A DNA stretch of 64,000 nucleotides from Candidatus Planktophila versatilis (GTDB lineage Bacteria; Actinomycetota; Actinomycetes; Nanopelagicales; Nanopelagicaceae), in NCBI RefSeq assembly GCF_002288265.1, contig NZ_CP016778.1, positions 1 to 64,000 on the forward strand, in the 5' to 3' direction. Positions 1-8,444 of the stretch are shown here, piece by piece. Below the pieces are notes generated by a model. It worked only from the letters and a program-made list of their open reading frames with translations. It was not told where the DNA came from and ran no database searches. The first letter of the stretch is position 1. Each line of letters opens with the position of its first letter. A program made the translations under genes and the position numbers.

Positions 1-174
1 TCTGCCCCTTCTGCGCTCTGATAATTGTGGATAACCGCTTGCTATTTCCTCCAATGAGGTCTACTTTGCGGGTTCTCCACAGGTTTCCGTCGAAATCGGT
101 CTAATTTGAGGCTAAACCTCACCTTTAGACCACAGCCTGTGGATAACATTGTGGATAAGCCTGGGGGTTGGTAG
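1..174. other. oriC: DnaA-box cluster upstream of dnaA (part of oriC region)
   Basis: Three exact TGTGGATAA boxes (reverse of the E. coli consensus TTATCCACA) lie at 26-34, 138-146 and 150-158, and a weaker TTCTCCACA at 73-81. The two rightmost boxes are 12 bp apart, immediately before dnaA, so they probably serve both DnaA autoregulation and origin function. The window begins inside this region, so its left limit is not visible. Together with the dnaA-dnaN gap this forms a bipartite origin candidate. Confidence 0.75.
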
Positions 175-1578
175 ATGGCAGTTGTAGATCTCGAACTCTC
201 CCAGTTATGGGGCCGCGTGGTCGAGCATGTTTCGGTGGGTGAACCTCAACACCGAGCATTCTTGGCGATGACCAAACCTTTAGGCCTTCTACAAAAAGAG
301 GGTGGGGCGACCAGTCTCCTGGTTGCCGCCCCGAACGCTTTTGCAAAAGATGTACTTGAATCCCGTCTTCGCAATGTGATCAATGAAGTGCTCACCGCCG
401 AACTTGGCGAGAAAGCAAATATTGCAGTGATGGTCGATGAAACGATCGAGCTGGCCGATCTGCCCGCTCCTGCTGTTGCTGTTGAGGTAATCCCCTCTCG
501 TTCAGGTATGGGCCGCGACATCTCTGATGTTCCTAAATCAGATGAGTTATCACAATTAAATGCGCGCTATATCTTTGAAACATTTGTTATCGGCTCTTCC
601 AACCGCTTTGCCCATGCTGCAGCGGTGGCGGTGGCTGAGGCACCAGCTAAGGCTTATAACCCGCTCTTTATCTATGGGGAATCTGGTCTTGGAAAGACTC
701 ACTTACTACACGCTATTGGTGCCTATGCCAAAGAGCTTTATGGCAATGTGCGCGTTCGCTACGTCTCTTCGGAAGAGTTCACCAATGACTTTATTAACTC
801 TATCCGCGATGATAAAGCTACCGCTTTCCAGCGCCGCTACCGCGACCTAGATATTTTGCTGGTTGATGATATTCAGTTTTTAGAAAATAAAGAGCGTACT
901 CAGGAAGAGTTCTTCCATACCTTTAATACTTTATATAACGCTAATAAGCAGATTGTTATTTCATCAGATCGCCCACCTAAGCAGTTAACAACTTTGGAAG
1001 ATCGCCTGCGTTCACGATTTGAGTGGGGTTTGATTACAGATATTCAACCGCCTGAACTTGAAACCCGTATTGCGATTCTCCGTAAAAAAGCTGCCCAAGA
1101 TAAGTTAAACGCCCCGGATGATGTTCTTGAATTTATCGCAAGTAAAATCTCTACCAATATCCGCGAGCTTGAAGGTGCTTTGATTCGCGTTACCGCTTTT
1201 GCATCGCTAAACCGCCAGCCAGTTGATATGGGCCTTGCTGAAATTGTGTTAAAGGATTTAATCCCCACCAATGTTGCAGCTGAGATAACAGCCCCAACGA
1301 TCATGGCTCAGACTGCGGCCTACTTCAGCCTTACCCTCGATGATCTCTGTGGCACTTCTCGTTCTCGCGCATTAGTTAACGCTCGCCAGATTGCGATGTA
1401 TCTATGCCGTGAGTTGACCGAGTTATCGCTACCTAAAATCGGGCAGACTTTTGGCGGGCGCGATCACACAACAGTGATGCACGCCGACCGAAAGATCCGA
1501 GAGTTGATGGCCGAGCGCCGCTCGATCTATAACCAGGTAAATGAGTTAACGACGAGAATCAAGCAGCAGACGAAGTAG
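175..1578 (+). CDS. dnaA: Chromosomal replication initiator protein DnaA
   Basis: This is the AAA+ initiator that binds DnaA boxes in ATP form, melts oriC and helps load the replicative helicase. The 467-residue protein has the usual length. A poorly conserved N-terminal domain and linker run to about residue 125. The AAA+ core has the P-loop GESGLGKT near residue 168 and Walker B-like [10 protein letters not shown]. The C-terminal domain IV carries the signature [11 protein letters not shown] around residue 435, which reads the DnaA box. The ATG at 175 follows the double DnaA box. The gene is flanked by DnaA boxes on both sides and followed by dnaN and recF, the classical origin order, so identification is secure. 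Confidence 0.98.
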   Translation: MAVVDLELSQLWGRVVEHVSVGEPQHRAFLAMTKPLGLLQKEGGATSLLVAAPNAFAKDVLESRLRNVINEVLTAELGEKANIAVMVDETIELADLPAPAVAVEVIPSRSGMGRDISDVPKSDELSQLNARYIFETFVIGSSNRFAHAAAVAVAEAPAKAYNPLFIYGESGLGKTHLLHAIGAYAKELYGNVRVRYVSSEEFTNDFINSIRDDKATAFQRRYRDLDILLVDDIQFLENKERTQEEFFHTFNTLYNANKQIVISSDRPPKQLTTLEDRLRSRFEWGLITDIQPPELETRIAILRKKAAQDKLNAPDDVLEFIASKISTNIRELEGALIRVTAFASLNRQPVDMGLAEIVLKDLIPTNVAAEITAPTIMAQTAAYFSLTLDDLCGTSRSRALVNARQIAMYLCRELTELSLPKIGQTFGGRDHTTVMHADRKIRELMAERRSIYNQVNELTTRIKQQTK

Positions 1579-1944
1579 GTAGGGGTTAGGCGCTAATTGT
1601 CCGTTTTCACCCTCTTTACCCCCAAGGTGTGGATAAAGTGTGGATAACTGTGGATATGTAGGGTAAATATGTGTGTAAAGCAGGTACTACTAGAGAAGGT
1701 GTAGGGGTGTTGATATGGATCTAGCGTTTATTCACCTATTCACCCACAGCTTTACTGGGGTTTTCCACACCATTGTGGGGTTAAATCTAGGCTCTGACCT
1801 GGGGTTTTACCTCTTACCCACAGTTTTGCTCTGCGGTTACTACTACTACCTTTATATATATAAATCCCGTTTCCAAGCGGACCATCCCCAAATTAGAGTT
1901 AGTTCACTACATACAACCAATCTGATGAGTGCGAGGGCTACGGC
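1579..1944. other. oriC: dnaA-dnaN intergenic region, probable core oriC
   Basis: Three DnaA boxes sit in tandem at 1628-1636, 1639-1647 (both TGTGGATAA) and 1649-1657 (TGTGGATAT), spaced by 11 and 10 bp, so they face the same side of the helix. Opposite-strand or weaker boxes occur at 1761-1769 (TTTTCCACA) and 1814-1822 (TTACCCACA). An AT-only stretch near 1851-1863 (TTTATATATATAAA-like) is a candidate unwinding element. This arrangement between dnaA and dnaN is the usual actinobacterial origin position. A small reading frame at 1715-1948 overlaps the right part. Replication direction was not tested by skew. Confidence 0.8.
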
Positions 1945-1948
1945 GTGA
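1715..1948 (+). CDS. Small hydrophobic ORF overlapping the dnaN start (uncertain)
   Basis: A 77-codon frame starts at ATG 1715 behind a G-rich stretch (GGTGTAGGGGTG) and ends with a TGA that overlaps the dnaN GTG as GTGA at 1945-1948. The product would have one or two hydrophobic segments, the clearer at about residues 24-50 with a YYYYLYIY run, and no recognised domain. The stop/start overlap is the pattern seen between real coupled genes elsewhere in this window. However, the frame lies inside the probable origin and contains two DnaA-box-like sequences, which could alone shape its codons. It could be a real leader gene coupling dnaN translation, or chance. Confidence 0.3.
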   Translation: MDLAFIHLFTHSFTGVFHTIVGLNLGSDLGFYLLPTVLLCGYYYYLYIYKSRFQADHPQIRVSSLHTTNLMSARATA

Positions 1949-3075
1949 AATTTACAGTGGATCAAAATTCTTTAACTGATGGGGTGAACTGGGTTTCTCG
2001 TTCGCTCTCCACCCGCCCAATTAAAACCGAACTCCTTGGAATCAAAATTGATGCAACCGGCGATGAGGTCTTTCTCTCCGGCTCTGATTTAGAAACATCG
2101 AGCAAAGCACACTTCGCAGCCGACATCGCTAATAAAGGCGCGGTACTTGTTCCAGGAAAACTACTAGCAGAAATTTGTAGATCACTTCCTAATAAACCAA
2201 TAACTATTACATTAGACGGCACCCGAGTGCTTGTGACATCAGGCGCGGCTAAATTCACCCTCCCCACACTTTCACTCTCTGAATATCCAAACCTTCCAGA
2301 ACTTCCTGAAACAACCGGCAGTGTGGCAAGTGACACTTTCGCAACAGCGGTAGCACAAGTTGCAATAGCAGCCGGGCGCGATGATTCACTACCAACATTA
2401 ACCGGTGTCCATGTTGAAATAAATGAAGACACCATCACGCTAGCTGCAACAGATCGCTACCGTCTAGCGGTGCGTGAGTTTAATTGGAGCCCGGCTACAC
2501 CCGGTGTTTCAACAACAGCTCTCATGCGCGCTCGCACTTTAGCTGATGCCGCTAAATCACTTGTTGGAACAAAAAACGTATCACTCTCTTTTGCACCAGC
2601 AACATCGAATGATCGCCTGGCTGGATTTTCTGGCGATGGTAAAACAATGACATCAAGAATGTTAGATGGAACATTTCCTCCATACCGCCACTTACTGCCA
2701 ACAGAGATGACAACCACAGCTGTTGTTGAGGTGGCGCCATTTTTAGATTCAGTCCGCCGAGTTGCGCTAGTAACTGATAAAACAGTTCCACTACGCCTTG
2801 AGTTTAAAGATGGCGGAGTATCACTTGAAGCTGGCGCGGGCGAAGAAGCGCAAGCAACAGAGACAATTGATGTGCTGCTCAACGGTGAACCTATTTCTAT
2901 TGCTTTTAACCCGGTCTTTCTAGCAGACGGGCTCCAAGCAGTTGGCACACCTTTTGTGCAGATCTCATTTACTGGTTCAAATAAACCAGCGATTCTCACC
3001 GGGCGCACCGAACCAAATGGTGCATCTATTGATAATTACCGCTATCTCTTAATGCCAATGCGCTACGCCTCATAA
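1945..3075 (+). CDS. dnaN: DNA polymerase III beta subunit (sliding clamp)
   Basis: DnaN dimerises into the ring that tethers DNA polymerase III to the template. The 376 residues match the family length and should hold three repeated clamp folds, each about 120 residues. The C-terminus YRYLLMPMR is the typical ending of bacterial clamps, and ATDRYRLA in the middle is another conserved block. The start is GTG at 1945, preceded by GAGGG, and overlaps the stop of a small upstream frame by four bases. It lies directly between the origin and recF, as in most actinobacteria. Confidence 0.97.
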   Translation: MKFTVDQNSLTDGVNWVSRSLSTRPIKTELLGIKIDATGDEVFLSGSDLETSSKAHFAADIANKGAVLVPGKLLAEICRSLPNKPITITLDGTRVLVTSGAAKFTLPTLSLSEYPNLPELPETTGSVASDTFATAVAQVAIAAGRDDSLPTLTGVHVEINEDTITLAATDRYRLAVREFNWSPATPGVSTTALMRARTLADAAKSLVGTKNVSLSFAPATSNDRLAGFSGDGKTMTSRMLDGTFPPYRHLLPTEMTTTAVVEVAPFLDSVRRVALVTDKTVPLRLEFKDGGVSLEAGAGEEAQATETIDVLLNGEPISIAFNPVFLADGLQAVGTPFVQISFTGSNKPAILTGRTEPNGASIDNYRYLLMPMRYAS

Positions 3076-3088
3076 AGTAAAAACAACA

Positions 3089-4174
3089 ATGCGCGTCACC
3101 AAGCTAGCGCTGACAAATTTTCGTTCATACCCACATCTTGAACTTGAATTTCCAGCAGGCCCTATTACTTTTGTCGGCAATAACGGCAGCGGTAAAACAA
3201 ATATTGCTGAGAGTTTGATCTATCTTGCCTACCTTTCATCCCACCGCGTTGCTAACAATCAACCACTGATCTCACTCGGCGCAGACCAAGCAATCATCCG
3301 TGCTGAAATTGAAAGTCAGGGTCGCACACTGCAAGTCGACCTTGAGATCAACGCGACAAAAACAAACCGCGCAAGAATTAACGGCAATCCAGTTAAATCA
3401 CAACGCGAGATATTAGGCGCACTACAAATTATTTACTTCTCCCCAGAAGATTTAGATTTAGTGCGAGGGGACCCCACCCACCGCCGTGATTTCCTGGATA
3501 AATTACTTATTACACAATCACCGCGCTTAGCAGGTGTGATCTCTGATTATGAGCGAGTGGTCAAACAACGAAACACACTGCTAAAAACCAGGGCGCCAGA
3601 GAGCTCACTCATCCCATGGACGGAACAACTTATTTCCTATGGCGCACAGTTATCGGCAGAGCGCATCAAATTAGTAGATGACCTAAACCCTTATGTGGCG
3701 GCAAATTATGAAAACCTCAATGAAGTGAAACCGGCTTCAATTTCATACAAATCATCGACAGATAATTTATCGGCAGATATTGCCCACAACGCAGAAATGT
3801 TGACGGAGCGACAGATAGAAGTAGCACGACAAGAACAAGATCGTGGTGTTTCCCTAATTGGTCCACACCGTGATGACCTACATCTACAACTCGGTGATTT
3901 CCCAGCAAAAGGTTATGCCAGCCACGGCGAATCGTGGTCGATGGCAATCTCACTTCGTATTGGTGCCTATAACTTACTTAAGTCAGAGGGAGCAGAGCCC
4001 GTACTTATCCTCGATGACATCTTCGCCGAGCTAGACACCACCCGCCGCCAACAACTCACATCGGTGACACAGATGGCTGAGCAAACATTTATCACAGCAG
4101 CTGTTGAATCAGACCTACCAGCCGAACTACTATCTGAGAAGTTCTATGTGAAGCCGGGGGTTGTTACCAAGTGA
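3089..4174 (+). CDS. recF: DNA replication and repair protein RecF
   Basis: RecF is an SMC/Rad50-like ATPase that helps load RecA at single-strand gaps. The 361-residue protein has an N-terminal LxLTNFRSY motif, Walker A GNNGSGKT near residue 30 and a Walker B region LILDDIFAELD close to the C-terminus, the split ABC-type nucleotide site of the family. It begins 13 nt after dnaN, and its TGA overlaps the GTG of the next gene as GTGA, so dnaN-recF-dciA are likely co-transcribed and translationally coupled. Confidence 0.96.
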   Translation: MRVTKLALTNFRSYPHLELEFPAGPITFVGNNGSGKTNIAESLIYLAYLSSHRVANNQPLISLGADQAIIRAEIESQGRTLQVDLEINATKTNRARINGNPVKSQREILGALQIIYFSPEDLDLVRGDPTHRRDFLDKLLITQSPRLAGVISDYERVVKQRNTLLKTRAPESSLIPWTEQLISYGAQLSAERIKLVDDLNPYVAANYENLNEVKPASISYKSSTDNLSADIAHNAEMLTERQIEVARQEQDRGVSLIGPHRDDLHLQLGDFPAKGYASHGESWSMAISLRIGAYNLLKSEGAEPVLILDDIFAELDTTRRQQLTSVTQMAEQTFITAAVESDLPAELLSEKFYVKPGVVTK

Positions 4175-4638
4175 GTGAAAAACCCCAAAGCAAACGAGAT
4201 TTTGCAGTAGATCTCTTTCGAAGCTATAAAACCGGATTTGTTAAAAAGAAGAAAATTGTCGAGCAGCGCTCAAACACCCCCGGAGATCCAACTCTAATTT
4301 CTAATGTGTTGAGCGAACTTATCGAAGAACGCGATTGGAATTCCGGGCTAGCTGAAGGAACCCTCTTTGCCACCTGGGCCCAAGTAGTTGGCGCCGACAT
4401 TGCCCAACACACCACCCCACTTTCACTTCTAGATGGCCGCCTGCTCGTGCAGTGCTCATCAACTGCTTGGGCAACCCAACTAAACCTTGTAGGGCCCTCT
4501 CTGCTTGAGACCATCAGGTCTAGCGCCCCGGGCGCCCTTGTGGAATCACTGGATTTCATCGGTCCAACTGCCCCTAGCTGGAAGCGCGGCCTACGCACGA
4601 TCTCCAATGGCCGCGGTCCCCGCGACACCTATGGCTAG
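4171..4638 (+). CDS. dciA: DciA family (DUF721) helicase-loading protein
   Basis: The 155-residue protein carries a DUF721 core from about residue 50 to 125, recognisable by the TWAQVVG and ACxSTAWATQL-like segments (here VQCSSTAWATQL). DciA is the ancestral bacterial operator of the replicative helicase DnaB, and the family is regularly encoded after recF in actinobacteria. The first 45 residues are Lys/Arg-rich and probably disordered. It starts with GTG overlapping the recF stop. The gyrase genes that commonly follow it are not here; the next gene is dnaK. Family assignment is firm; the loader role is known for homologues. Confidence 0.88.
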   Translation: MSEKPQSKRDFAVDLFRSYKTGFVKKKKIVEQRSNTPGDPTLISNVLSELIEERDWNSGLAEGTLFATWAQVVGADIAQHTTPLSLLDGRLLVQCSSTAWATQLNLVGPSLLETIRSSAPGALVESLDFIGPTAPSWKRGLRTISNGRGPRDTYG

Positions 4639-4677
4639 CCCCAGGGAATAAACCCCCGCTCCTTCCAGTTATACCCC

Positions 4678-4729
4678 TTGAAACCTGAGTCGACTCGACT
4701 CAACTCTTTGCGTAGAATCGACTCAGGTT
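4678..4729 (+). promoter_or_regulatory. dnaK promoter region with HAIR-like HspR operator
   Basis: CCTGAGT at 4684-4690, seven bases, then ACTCAAC at 4698-4704 matches the HspR-associated inverted repeat CTTGAGT-N7-ACTCAAG with one mismatch per half. A perfect 12-bp inverted repeat, AACCTGAGTCGA (4682-4693) and TCGACTCAGGTT (4718-4729), spans the same area with a 24-bp gap, giving a third half-site. TAGAAT at 4713-4718 is a -10 candidate, so bound repressor would cover it. The HspR gene is the last gene of the downstream operon, which predicts autoregulation. Confidence 0.78.
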
Positions 4730-4789
4730 ACAAACCTCGACCCACCCTGGCTCGAGTGGAAATAACGAAATTAAAGAAGGAGCAAGACC

Positions 4790-6625
4790 ATGGCTAGAGC
4801 AGTCGGAATCGACCTTGGAACTACAAATAGCTGCGTATCAGTACTTGAAGGCGGAGAGCCAACAGTTATTGCCAACGCAGAAGGCGCTCGCACCACACCA
4901 TCGATCGTCGCCTTTGCAAAAAATGGCGAAGTTCTTGTTGGTGAAGTAGCTAAGCGTCAATCAGTGACAAACGTTGAACGCACAATCCGTTCCGTTAAGC
5001 GTCACATGGGTACTAACTGGTCAATCGATATCGATGGCAAGAAGTACACATCACAAGAAATTTCAGCACGCGTTCTACAAAAACTAAAGCGCGATGCAGA
5101 GGCTTATCTCGGTGAAACTGTCACAGATGCTGTTATTACCGTTCCGGCCTACTTCAACGACGCGCAACGTCAAGCAACAAAAGAAGCTGGCGAAATCGCC
5201 GGCCTTAACGTGCTTCGCATTATCAATGAGCCAACAGCTGCCGCACTTGCCTATGGTTTAGATAAGGCAGATAAAGAACAAACCATTTTGGTATTTGACC
5301 TTGGTGGCGGAACATTCGACGTTTCACTTCTTGAAATCGGCGACGGTGTTGTTGAAGTAAAAGCGACTAATGGCGATAACAACCTTGGTGGAGATGATTG
5401 GGATCAAGCACTCGTTGATCACCTTGTGAAGACATTCGGTTCTGCAAACGGCATCGATCTCACAAAAGATAAGATGGCGATGCAACGTATTCGTGAAGCT
5501 GCTGAAAAGGCGAAGATTGAACTTTCATCTTCCCAATCAGCAACTATCAACTTGCCATACATCACCGTTGACTCTGAGAAGAACCCACTGTTCCTCGATG
5601 AAACAATTACCCGCGCACAATTCCAAACACTTACCGCAGACCTACTTGAGCGCTGCAAGAAGCCATTCCAAGCTGTCCTTAAGGATGCTGGAATTCCTAT
5701 TGCAAACATTCAATCAGTGGTACTTGTTGGTGGGTCAACTCGTATGCCAGCAGTGGTTGATTTGGTACGCGAGCTCACCGGCGGAAAAGAGCCAAATAAG
5801 GGCGTAAACCCCGATGAAGTAGTCGCAGTGGGCGCATCCCTTCAAGCTGGAGTACTTAAGGGTGAAGTAAAAGATGTGCTTCTCCTTGATGTGACACCAC
5901 TTTCACTTGGTATCGAAACAAAGGGTGGCGTGATGACAAAACTCATCGAGCGCAACACAACTATTCCTACCAAGCGCAGTGAAATCTTCACCACAGCTGA
6001 TGACAATCAGCCCGCTGTTCAGATTCAGGCCTACCAAGGCGAACGCGAAATGGCTGCTTATAACAAGAAGCTAGGCATGTTCGAGCTCACCGGAATCGCA
6101 CCAGCACCTCGTGGAGTTCCACAAGTTGAAGTGACATTTGATATCGATGCCAACGGAATCGTTCATGTATCTGCAAAAGATCTCGCAACCGGCAAAGAGC
6201 AAGGTATGACCATCACAGGTGGCTCTGCTCTTTCTAAGGACGAGATTGCACAGATGATGGCAGATGCTGAAGCACACGCTAATGAAGATAAGCAGCGTCG
6301 TGAAGAGGCAGAGATCCGCAACACCGGAGACTCACTTGTCTATCAGACCGAGAAGTTCTTAACAGAGAACGCAGATAAGTTCACCGAAGGTGAAACTGCA
6401 ACAAAGAAGACGGAACTAGATGAGGCACTTGCTGAACTTAAGACTTCTCTTGGCGGTGCCAACTTCGAATCAATTAAGTCAAATACTGAGAAAGTTTCGA
6501 CAATCTCACAAGCACTCGGTGCGCTCATGTATGCAAATGCAGGAGCTCAAGCTGATGGCGCATCAGCAGGGTCGGAAGATCATGTTGAAGACGCTGAAGT
6601 TATTGATGCCGAAGAAGCTAACTAA
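4790..6625 (+). CDS. dnaK: Molecular chaperone DnaK (Hsp70)
   Basis: DnaK binds exposed hydrophobic peptides in an ATP cycle driven by DnaJ and GrpE. The 611-residue protein begins with the nucleotide-binding signature [13 protein letters not shown]. It contains the [10 protein letters not shown] phosphate loop and the linker/substrate domain start [14 protein letters not shown], and ends with an acidic tail ([14 protein letters not shown]). An AAGGAG ribosome site lies just before ATG 4790. It is the first gene of dnaK-grpE-dnaJ-hspR, and its TAA shares one base with the grpE ATG. The upstream HAIR-like repeat implies heat-inducible repression by HspR. Confidence 0.98.
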   Translation: MARAVGIDLGTTNSCVSVLEGGEPTVIANAEGARTTPSIVAFAKNGEVLVGEVAKRQSVTNVERTIRSVKRHMGTNWSIDIDGKKYTSQEISARVLQKLKRDAEAYLGETVTDAVITVPAYFNDAQRQATKEAGEIAGLNVLRIINEPTAAALAYGLDKADKEQTILVFDLGGGTFDVSLLEIGDGVVEVKATNGDNNLGGDDWDQALVDHLVKTFGSANGIDLTKDKMAMQRIREAAEKAKIELSSSQSATINLPYITVDSEKNPLFLDETITRAQFQTLTADLLERCKKPFQAVLKDAGIPIANIQSVVLVGGSTRMPAVVDLVRELTGGKEPNKGVNPDEVVAVGASLQAGVLKGEVKDVLLLDVTPLSLGIETKGGVMTKLIERNTTIPTKRSEIFTTADDNQPAVQIQAYQGEREMAAYNKKLGMFELTGIAPAPRGVPQVEVTFDIDANGIVHVSAKDLATGKEQGMTITGGSALSKDEIAQMMADAEAHANEDKQRREEAEIRNTGDSLVYQTEKFLTENADKFTEGETATKKTELDEALAELKTSLGGANFESIKSNTEKVSTISQALGALMYANAGAQADGASAGSEDHVEDAEVIDAEEAN

Positions 6626-7125
6626 TGTCAGAAACGACAGAGGAAGTTGTTGAAGAAACAACACCTGTTGTAGAAGAAGTTGTAGAGGAGGCTGCGCCGG
6701 TTCTCGAAACAGACCCGGTTGCAGCTCTCACAGCTGATTTACAACGACTTCAAGCAGAGTATGCCAACTACCGAAAGCGGGTAGAGCGCGATCGCACCCT
6801 GGCCCATGAACTAGCAATTGGTTCTGTTCTCACCGAACTTCTTGCAATTTTAGACGATGTTGACCGCGCAAGTGAGCACAATGAACTCACCGGCGGCTTT
6901 AAGGCGGTGGCAGATCAGTTAACTGCAATTACCAACCGCATTGGGTTGGAAAAATACGGCACTGAAGGTGAAGCTTTCGATCCACAAATTCACGAAGCTT
7001 TATTACACGACACATCACCTGAAGTCAGCGTTCCTACTGCATCAAAGATTTTGCAACCAGGTTATAAGTTCAAAGAACGCATCTTGCGCCCGGCACGCGT
7101 TGCAGTGACTGACCCAGAAAACTAA
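6625..7125 (+). CDS. grpE: Nucleotide exchange factor GrpE
   Basis: GrpE releases ADP from DnaK. The 166-residue protein has the expected layout: an acidic, Val/Glu-rich disordered N-terminus to about residue 30, a long coiled-coil helix (ADLQRLQAEYANYRKRVERDR), and the C-terminal beta domain with the conserved region EAFDPQIHEAL. The start ATG at 6625 overlaps the dnaK stop by one base, giving tight coupling. The dnaJ gene follows after 6 nt. Confidence 0.95.
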   Translation: MSETTEEVVEETTPVVEEVVEEAAPVLETDPVAALTADLQRLQAEYANYRKRVERDRTLAHELAIGSVLTELLAILDDVDRASEHNELTGGFKAVADQLTAITNRIGLEKYGTEGEAFDPQIHEALLHDTSPEVSVPTASKILQPGYKFKERILRPARVAVTDPEN

Positions 7126-7131
7126 TTAGTT

Positions 7132-8055
7132 ATGGCTGCCAAGGATCTCTATGAGAAGGATTTCTACCAGGTCCTTGGCGTCGATAAAAAAGCTAGCGCC
7201 GATGAAATTAAGAAAAAATACCGCTCCTTAGCACGCGACCTACACCCTGATAAAAATCAAGGAAATGTTACGCTAGAAGAGAAGTTCAAGGCTGTCTCTG
7301 AGGCCTATGACATTCTCTCTGATTCAAAAAAACGCGCAGAGTATGACGAAGCACGTTCCATGTTTGAACGCGGTGGATTTAGAGCACCTACCGGTGGACA
7401 AAACTTCCAAGGTGGAGACTTCAATGACATCTTTGGCGGCGGTAACCCACAAGATATCTTCGCTAATCTCTTTGGCGGCGGCGGCCGACGCGGGCCGCGC
7501 AAAGGCTCTGATCTACAAACAGAGTCAGCTATTACATTTAAAGAGTCAGTATTTGGCACAACCCTTGATCTCAAACTCAACACCGATGGCAATGGGCCAC
7601 AGAACATTTCGGCTCGCGTTCCTGCCGGAGTAAATGATGGCGCCAAGATTCGCGTAAAAGGAAAAGGCGCACCAGGTGAAGCAGGCCCTGGAGATCTCTT
7701 TATTCAACTACAAGTTAAGCCTCACCCAATCTTTTCTCGCAAAGGCGAAAACTTAGTTCTCACACTCCCTGTAACTTTTGCCGAAGCCGCACTGGGTGCT
7801 GATATTAAAGTTCCCACACTTGCCGGAGATGATGTCACTGTGCGATTAGCAGCCGGAACACCCACAGGTCGGGTCTTGCGGGTAAAGGGGCGCGGAATTA
7901 AGAAGGGCGCAATTACTGGTGACCTACTTGTCACTATCGAGGTGCAAGTGCCTCGAAAGACAGAAGGTAAGGCGCAAGAGGCAATCAAAGCATTTGCCGC
8001 AGCAACTGCACACGAAGATGTGCGCGCCGAATTTATATCTAAGGCAAAGCTATGA
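7132..8055 (+). CDS. dnaJ: DnaJ-family co-chaperone lacking the zinc-finger domain
   Basis: The J domain occupies about residues 8-75 with the HPD tripeptide in LHPDKN, which stimulates DnaK ATPase. A Gly/Phe-rich region follows (about 80-125), then two C-terminal beta-barrel peptide-binding domains (about 130-290). At 307 residues it lacks the four CxxCxGxG repeats of type I DnaJ; no such cysteines are visible, so it is a type II (CbpA-like) co-chaperone placed in the canonical dnaJ position. It overlaps hspR by four bases (ATGA). Whether a zinc-finger DnaJ exists elsewhere in the genome cannot be seen here. Confidence 0.93.
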   Translation: MAAKDLYEKDFYQVLGVDKKASADEIKKKYRSLARDLHPDKNQGNVTLEEKFKAVSEAYDILSDSKKRAEYDEARSMFERGGFRAPTGGQNFQGGDFNDIFGGGNPQDIFANLFGGGGRRGPRKGSDLQTESAITFKESVFGTTLDLKLNTDGNGPQNISARVPAGVNDGAKIRVKGKGAPGEAGPGDLFIQLQVKPHPIFSRKGENLVLTLPVTFAEAALGADIKVPTLAGDDVTVRLAAGTPTGRVLRVKGRGIKKGAITGDLLVTIEVQVPRKTEGKAQEAIKAFAAATAHEDVRAEFISKAKL

Positions 8056-8444
8056 CAAAAGATTTGCCACAAGAAGATCATCCAGATGATGATGCTGGAC
8101 TTTATGTAATTTCAGTTGCAGCAGAACTTTCCGGGCTGCACCCACAAACACTTCGTCAATACGACCGTTTAGGTTTGGTCTCACCAGATCGCACAGTAGG
8201 ACGCAACCGCCGCTACTCACTTCGCGATATTGCATCCCTTCGCATGGTGGGCCGTCTTGTCGGTGAAGGAATTAATCACGCAGGCATCAAGCGAATTATT
8301 GAGTTAGAGACTGCCGTTGCAAGTATGGCGATGGAGGTTGCAAAGCTGCGCATTGAAGTAGATGCACTGCTGGTGGAGAATCCACCAAAAAGGTTGGCAA
8401 CACGTAATAAGAGCGATGTCATCATTTACAAAGAAGAGAATTAA
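8052..8444 (+). CDS. hspR: HspR, MerR-family heat-shock repressor
   Basis: The 130-residue protein carries an N-terminal MerR-type winged helix: VAAELSGLHPQTLRQYDRLG at about residues 19-38, and a following RRYSLRDIASLR wing. A predicted helical segment follows. In actinobacteria HspR represses the dnaK operon by binding HAIR repeats, with DnaK as co-repressor. Its position as fourth gene of this operon and the HAIR-like operator at 4684-4704 fit that loop. Its stop overlaps the last bases of the convergent DUF1501 gene, leaving no room for a terminator between them. Confidence 0.93.
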   Translation: MTKDLPQEDHPDDDAGLYVISVAAELSGLHPQTLRQYDRLGLVSPDRTVGRNRRYSLRDIASLRMVGRLVGEGINHAGIKRIIELETAVASMAMEVAKLRIEVDALLVENPPKRLATRNKSDVIIYKEEN

